8,220 bases of DNA from Actinomycetota bacterium (GTDB lineage Bacteria; Actinomycetota; Actinomycetes; Streptosporangiales; Streptosporangiaceae). Below the pieces are notes generated by a model. The model saw only the letters and a list, made by a program, of their open reading frames with translations. It had not been told where the DNA came from and searched no databases. The position numbers were made by a program, and so were the translations under genes. This document shows positions 5,410-8,220 of the stretch, in pieces. Each line of letters starts with the position of its first letter. Position 1 is the first letter of the stretch. The stretch lies in NCBI GenBank assembly GCA_003161205.1, contig PMOU01000121.1, positions 3,614-11,833 of the forward strand, given 5' to 3'.

Positions 5410-6243
5410 ATGCTGGACGTCCGCCTCGCCGTCAGCCCGGCGGAATCGGCCGGGTTCAACTCGGCGCAGCGCCGGGACGCGTTCGTGGTCAGCGACCTCT
5501 TCCGGGCGGCCGAGGTACGGCTGGTTTACTCCCACGACGACCGTATGGTCGTGGGCGGAACCGCACCGGAACCCGGTCACCCGGTTCCGCTGTCGGCCCC
5601 GGCAGAGTTGCGGGCAGCCAGTTTCTGCGAGCGCCGGGAGATCGGCATCGTGAACGTCGGCGACCCGGGTGTCGTTCAAGCCGGAAACGAGTCTTTTCCG
5701 CTCGGCCGGTACGACTGCCTGTACGCCGGGCGAGGCACTGGCGACATCGTCTTCGCCAGCGACGGGCCCGGACAGGCGCGTTTCTATCTCGTCTCAACCC
5801 TTGCCCACAGCGACTATCCGACAGCGGTGATACGCGCGGCAGAGGTGACGGGCGAACCGCTCGGCAGCCATGCGGGCGCCAGTGTGCGCACGCTCAGGAA
5901 GTACATTCACCCAGGCGGCGTCCGCAGTTGCGAGCTCGTGCTCGGCGCGACCACGCTGGAGGCGGGCAGCGTCTGGAACACGATGCCGCCGCACACGCAC
6001 GGCCGCCGCACCGAGATCTACCTCTACTGCGGACTGCCCGCGGACGCCCGGGTCATCCACCTGATGGGTGAGCCGGACGAGGTCCGGCCCATCGTCGTCG
6101 CCGACGCGGAGGCCGTGATCGCCCCCAGCTGGTCGGTGCACTGCGGCGTCGGGACGAGTGCGTACACGTTCGTCTGGGCGATGGGCGGAGAGAACCAGGC
6201 ATTCGACGACATGGATGCCGTCGCGGTCCCGGACCTGCGATGA
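5410..6243 (+). CDS. kduI: 5-keto-4-deoxyuronate isomerase (4-deoxy-L-threo-5-hexosulose-uronate ketol-isomerase)
   Basis: This cytosolic enzyme (EC 5.3.1.17) converts 5-keto-4-deoxyuronate, formed from unsaturated uronic acids of pectin or glycosaminoglycans, to 2,5-diketo-3-deoxygluconate. The product is 277 residues, essentially the length of E. coli KduI (278). The cupin metal site is intact: His195 and His197 in WNTMPPHTHGRR, Glu202, and His244 in WSVHCGVGTSAYTF, each one residue offset from the E. coli zinc ligands. The C-terminus, VWAMGGENQAFDDMDAVAVPDLR in meaning and order, is a KduI hallmark ending in DLR. The start at 5410 is set by AGGAGG; extending to 5194 would add unrelated residues and place the start inside the 26-bp palindrome. 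The stop overlaps the kduD start by 4 bases (ATGA, 6240-6243). The probable operator at 5370-5386 suggests repression without substrate. Confidence 0.97.
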   Translation: MLDVRLAVSPAESAGFNSAQRRDAFVVSDLFRAAEVRLVYSHDDRMVVGGTAPEPGHPVPLSAPAELRAASFCERREIGIVNVGDPGVVQAGNESFPLGRYDCLYAGRGTGDIVFASDGPGQARFYLVSTLAHSDYPTAVIRAAEVTGEPLGSHAGASVRTLRKYIHPGGVRSCELVLGATTLEAGSVWNTMPPHTHGRRTEIYLYCGLPADARVIHLMGEPDEVRPIVVADAEAVIAPSWSVHCGVGTSAYTFVWAMGGENQAFDDMDAVAVPDLR

Positions 6244-7025
6244 CCGGGCCCCAGCCGCACGGCCCGGCTGGTCCCGCGCTCTTTAGCTTGTCCGGGAAGA
6301 CCGCGTTCGTCACCGGTGCCCGCACCGGGATCGGCGCCGCCGTCGCGACCGGTCTCGCTCAGGCCGGCGCCGACCTGATCCTGGCCAGCCGGCGCGACGA
6401 CGCCGGCCAGACAGCCGCGGCGGTCAGGAGCATCGGCCGGCACGCCGAGACGGTCGGACTTGACCTGTCCGACCTGGCAACGGTTCGGCGGACCTGCGCG
6501 GACCTCCTCACCAGGCACTCCATCGATATCGTGGTTAACAACGCCGGGATCATCACCCGCGCGGACGCCGTAGCGACCAGTGCGCGGGACTGGTCGGACG
6601 TGCATCGGGTCAACCTGGACGCTACCTGGGCGATCTGCCAGACGATAGGCGAGTCCATGGTGGCGCGGAGGTCAGGGAAAATCATCAACGTGGCGTCTCT
6701 GCTGTCGTTCCAGGGCGGCATCCGGGTCGCGCCCTACGTGTCGAGCAAGCACGCGGTGGCCGGGCTCACCCGTGCGCTCGCCAGCGAGTGGGCATCACAC
6801 GGCGTGCAGGTGAACGCGATCGCGCCCGGCTACATCGTGACCGCCAACACGGCCCCGCTGCGCGCCGACCCGGATCGGGCGGCCTCGATAGGCGCTCGTA
6901 TCCCGGCTGGCCGATGGGGCAACCCGGACGACCTGGCTGGCGCGGCGGTCTTCCTGGCCTCACCCGCGTCGGACTACGTGAATGGCCATATCCTCGTAGT
7001 CGACGGCGGATGGCTGGTCCGCTGA
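6240..7025 (+). CDS. kduD: 2-deoxy-D-gluconate 3-dehydrogenase / 2-keto-3-deoxygluconate 5-dehydrogenase
   Basis: A 261-residue short-chain dehydrogenase that reduces 2,5-diketo-3-deoxygluconate to 2-keto-3-deoxygluconate with NAD(P)H, the step after KduI. The Rossmann motif is TGARTGIG (25-32), NNAG is at 100-103, and the catalytic set is Asn125, Ser153, Tyr166 and Lys170. KduD-specific stretches are easily seen: VASLLSFQGGIRV (151-163), NAIAPGY (192-198), NTAPLRAD (203-210), IPAGRWGNPDDL (221-232) and ASDYVNGHILVVDGGWLVR at the C-terminus. An N-terminal extension of about 12 residues (MTGPQPHGPAGP) precedes the usual LFSLSGK start. The gene overlaps kduI by 4 bases and has no strong ribosome site of its own, so translation is probably coupled. 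Confidence 0.95.
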   Translation: MTGPQPHGPAGPALFSLSGKTAFVTGARTGIGAAVATGLAQAGADLILASRRDDAGQTAAAVRSIGRHAETVGLDLSDLATVRRTCADLLTRHSIDIVVNNAGIITRADAVATSARDWSDVHRVNLDATWAICQTIGESMVARRSGKIINVASLLSFQGGIRVAPYVSSKHAVAGLTRALASEWASHGVQVNAIAPGYIVTANTAPLRADPDRAASIGARIPAGRWGNPDDLAGAAVFLASPASDYVNGHILVVDGGWLVR

Positions 7026-7804
7026 GCTGGTCCGCTGAGCTGGGAGGGGTGGCGACCTTCACCGCATCCGACAAAACGCTCGCCGTGCTTGACGCACTCG
7101 GCACGCATTCGCGGCTCATCGACATCTCGGCCGCGACGGGATTGCCCAAGCCCACCGCCCACCGCATCCTGAAGACCCTCGCCGAGCACGGATTCGCCCG
7201 GGTCGACGGCAAGGGCCGGTACAGCCCGGGCCCGCGTGTCCTCACCCTCGCAGGCCGGCTGCTGGCGCACCTCGACCCCGTAGAAGAGGCCGACCACACG
7301 CTGCGCGGCCTGAAAGCGGAGACCGGGCTCACCGTGCACCTAGGCGCCTATGCCGGCGACGAGGTCGTCTACATCGCCAAGCTCGAGGCGCCTGCGCCCT
7401 ACCGGATGCCGTCCCGCGTTGGCATGAGCATCCGGCTGCACACGACGGCGATCGGCAAGGCCATCCTGGCGGCCCTGGGTGACGAGGAGGCGGCCCGGGT
7501 ATGTGCCAGGACCGGCCTGCAGCCGCGCACGCCCAAGACGCTTACCGACCAGCGGGCGCTGATCGCGCAGCTGAACCAGATCCGGGTGCGCGGCTACGCC
7601 CTCGACGACGAGGAGAACGAGACCGATATTCGCTGCGTCGGCGCCGCCATCTACGATCACACCGGCCGCGTCATGGGCGGCGTCAGCTTGTCCTGGCTGG
7701 CGTTCAGCCACCCGTCCCGCCCTGTTCCCGAGCTCGGTGCCCGCGTGGTCGCCGCGGCCGATGCGATCTCCGCGCGGCTTGGCGCTCCGCCACGCGCCGG
7801 CTAG
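7010..7804 (+). CDS. IclR-family transcriptional regulator (KdgR-like candidate)
   Basis: A DNA-binding regulator of 264 residues from this start. The N-terminal winged helix spans about 23-80, with the recognition unit ISAATGLPKPTAHRILKTL (39-57) and a wing at GRYSPGPRVLTLA. The C-terminal effector domain shows the IclR signatures LHTTAIGKAILA (143-154) and GYALDDEENETDIRCVGAAIYD (195-216), then GRVMGGVSLS. The ATG at 7010 overlaps kduD by 16 bases and has a weak ribosome site. A GTG at 7049 (251 residues) is a real alternative: GGGAGGG lies next to it but with almost no spacing. The last gene of the kdu operon, it probably controls this operon and perhaps the divergent transporter by sensing KDG, KDPG or a related acid; that is inference from KdgR in enterobacteria. 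No promoter of its own is visible. Confidence 0.93.
   Translation: MAGPLSWSAELGGVATFTASDKTLAVLDALGTHSRLIDISAATGLPKPTAHRILKTLAEHGFARVDGKGRYSPGPRVLTLAGRLLAHLDPVEEADHTLRGLKAETGLTVHLGAYAGDEVVYIAKLEAPAPYRMPSRVGMSIRLHTTAIGKAILAALGDEEAARVCARTGLQPRTPKTLTDQRALIAQLNQIRVRGYALDDEENETDIRCVGAAIYDHTGRVMGGVSLSWLAFSHPSRPVPELGARVVAAADAISARLGAPPRAG
7013..7038 (+). repeat. 13-bp perfect tandem duplication at the kduD/iclR junction
   Basis: GCTGGTCCGCTGA occurs twice back to back (7013-7025 and 7026-7038), followed by a partial third copy (GCTGG). The kduD stop codon is the last three bases of the first copy, so kduD is unchanged. Because 13 is not a multiple of 3, the duplication alters the frame relation between the ATG at 7010 and the regulator body. 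Confidence 0.9.
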
Positions 7805-7818
7805 CCGGGCTTGCCCTG

Positions 7819-8220
7819 TTACGAACCCGCTGCCTGGGCGTTCAGGAGGGCCCTGGTCTGCGTGAGTTCCGGAATATAGCCCGTGCCGCCCTGGCCGGCC
7901 AGGGAAAGCGACGCCGCCGCGGCCGCCAGCCGGACCGCCTCGCCGAGATCGTCACCGAGCGCGAGCCGCCCGGCCATGGTTCCGGCGAAGACATCGCCCG
8001 CGCCGGTCTGGTCGGTGATCGTCGGTGCCGGAAATGCCGGGACGGTTTCCTGCCGCTCGCCATGATCAAGCAGCACACCGGCCGGCCCGCAGGTCACCGC
8101 GACCGCGCGCGCGCCGAGGCGGCGCAGTGCCCGGGCCGCGGCGGCCGGGTCCGCCTCGCCGAGCAGTTCCCGGCACTCTCCTGGCGCCGAGGGCGTGACC
8201 ACGGCCGCCGCCGGGGCGAG
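7819..8220 (-). CDS. PfkB-family sugar kinase, C-terminal part (probable 2-keto-3-deoxygluconate kinase)
   Basis: The frame is open from the right edge to a TAA at 7821-7819, giving 133 residues of the C-terminal half of a ribokinase/PfkB-type kinase; the start lies outside. Numbered from the edge, it contains VVTPSAPGECRELLG (7-21), a conserved strand and turn VAVTCGPAGVLL (40-51), and the PfkB signature 2 DQTGAGDVFAG (70-80) with the catalytic base Asp76 and the GAGD anion hole. ATP:sugar phosphotransfer is certain at the family level. KDG kinase (KDG to KDPG, EC 2.7.1.45) is inferred because it is the next step after KduI and KduD; ribokinase or fructokinase-like activity cannot be excluded from this half. 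It converges on the regulator gene with 14 bases between stops and no clear terminator. A GTG at 8202 is internal, since the family sequence continues upstream of it. Confidence 0.88.
   Translation of the reverse strand, partial: LAPAAAVVTPSAPGECRELLGEADPAAAARALRRLGARAVAVTCGPAGVLLDHGERQETVPAFPAPTITDQTGAGDVFAGTMAGRLALGDDLGEAVRLAAAAASLSLAGQGGTGYIPELTQTRALLNAQAAGS

Noticed and set aside
6788..7009. Extension of the regulator frame upstream to 6788
   Set aside because: This part overlaps conserved KduD sequence in another frame and encodes no IclR-family residues; the winged helix begins after 7070.
7797..7816. Palindrome CCGGCTAGCCGG at the regulator stop plus GGGC-TT-GCCC as a terminator
   Set aside because: Stems are only 4 bp once a loop is allowed, and there is no T-run on either strand. 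Short GC palindromes are common in this sequence.
1..8220. Mobile element, toxin-antitoxin, defence or CRISPR content
   Set aside because: No transposase, integrase, terminal repeats, repeat-spacer pattern or recognisable defence domain appears on either strand; every sizeable gene is metabolic, transport or regulatory.

Overview
The window is GC-rich DNA with strong G/C preference at third codon positions, short intergenic gaps, start/stop overlaps of the ATGA type, and a Tat-exported lipoprotein. This suggests a high-GC actinomycete (Streptomyces, Actinomadura or similar soil relative), but no marker fixes the genus. I see no rRNA, tRNA, insertion sequence, CRISPR array or phage gene.

Layout. 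(1) 1-639, plus strand: the C-terminal part of an alpha/beta hydrolase that begins off the left edge. (2) 751-4993, minus strand: a four-gene operon read right to left. It encodes a Tat/lipoprotein sugar-binding protein, an RbsC-type permease, a single-domain sugar ABC ATPase and an aldo/keto reductase. The permease and ATPase genes overlap by 4 bases, the ATPase and reductase genes are 13 bases apart, and a perfect 10-bp stem-loop lies between the binding-protein and permease genes. (3) 4994-5409: a 416-base divergent control region. It has a recognisable promoter for each direction, a perfect 26-bp palindrome just upstream of the transporter -35 box, and a 17-bp palindrome just downstream of the predicted kduI start site. 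(4) 5410-7804, plus strand: kduI, kduD and an IclR-family regulator gene, closely packed. (5) 7819-8220, minus strand: the C-terminal part of a PfkB-family sugar kinase, convergent with the regulator and running off the right edge.

How it works together. KduI isomerises 5-keto-4-deoxyuronate to 2,5-diketo-3-deoxygluconate, and KduD reduces that to 2-keto-3-deoxygluconate (KDG). The PfkB kinase is a good candidate for the next step, KDG kinase, giving KDPG. The IclR protein is the natural candidate for a KdgR-like local regulator. The divergent monosaccharide-type (CUT2) transporter probably imports a uronic acid or an unsaturated or deoxy-keto uronate that feeds this route. The aldo/keto reductase in the same operon may perform an additional redox step. 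No polysaccharide lyase or unsaturated uronyl hydrolase is visible, so the cell may take up ready-made monomers or encode the depolymerising enzymes elsewhere.

The enzymes are recognisable family members. The least expected parts are the pairing of kduID with this type of transporter, the unassigned reductase, and the palindrome architecture of the control region.
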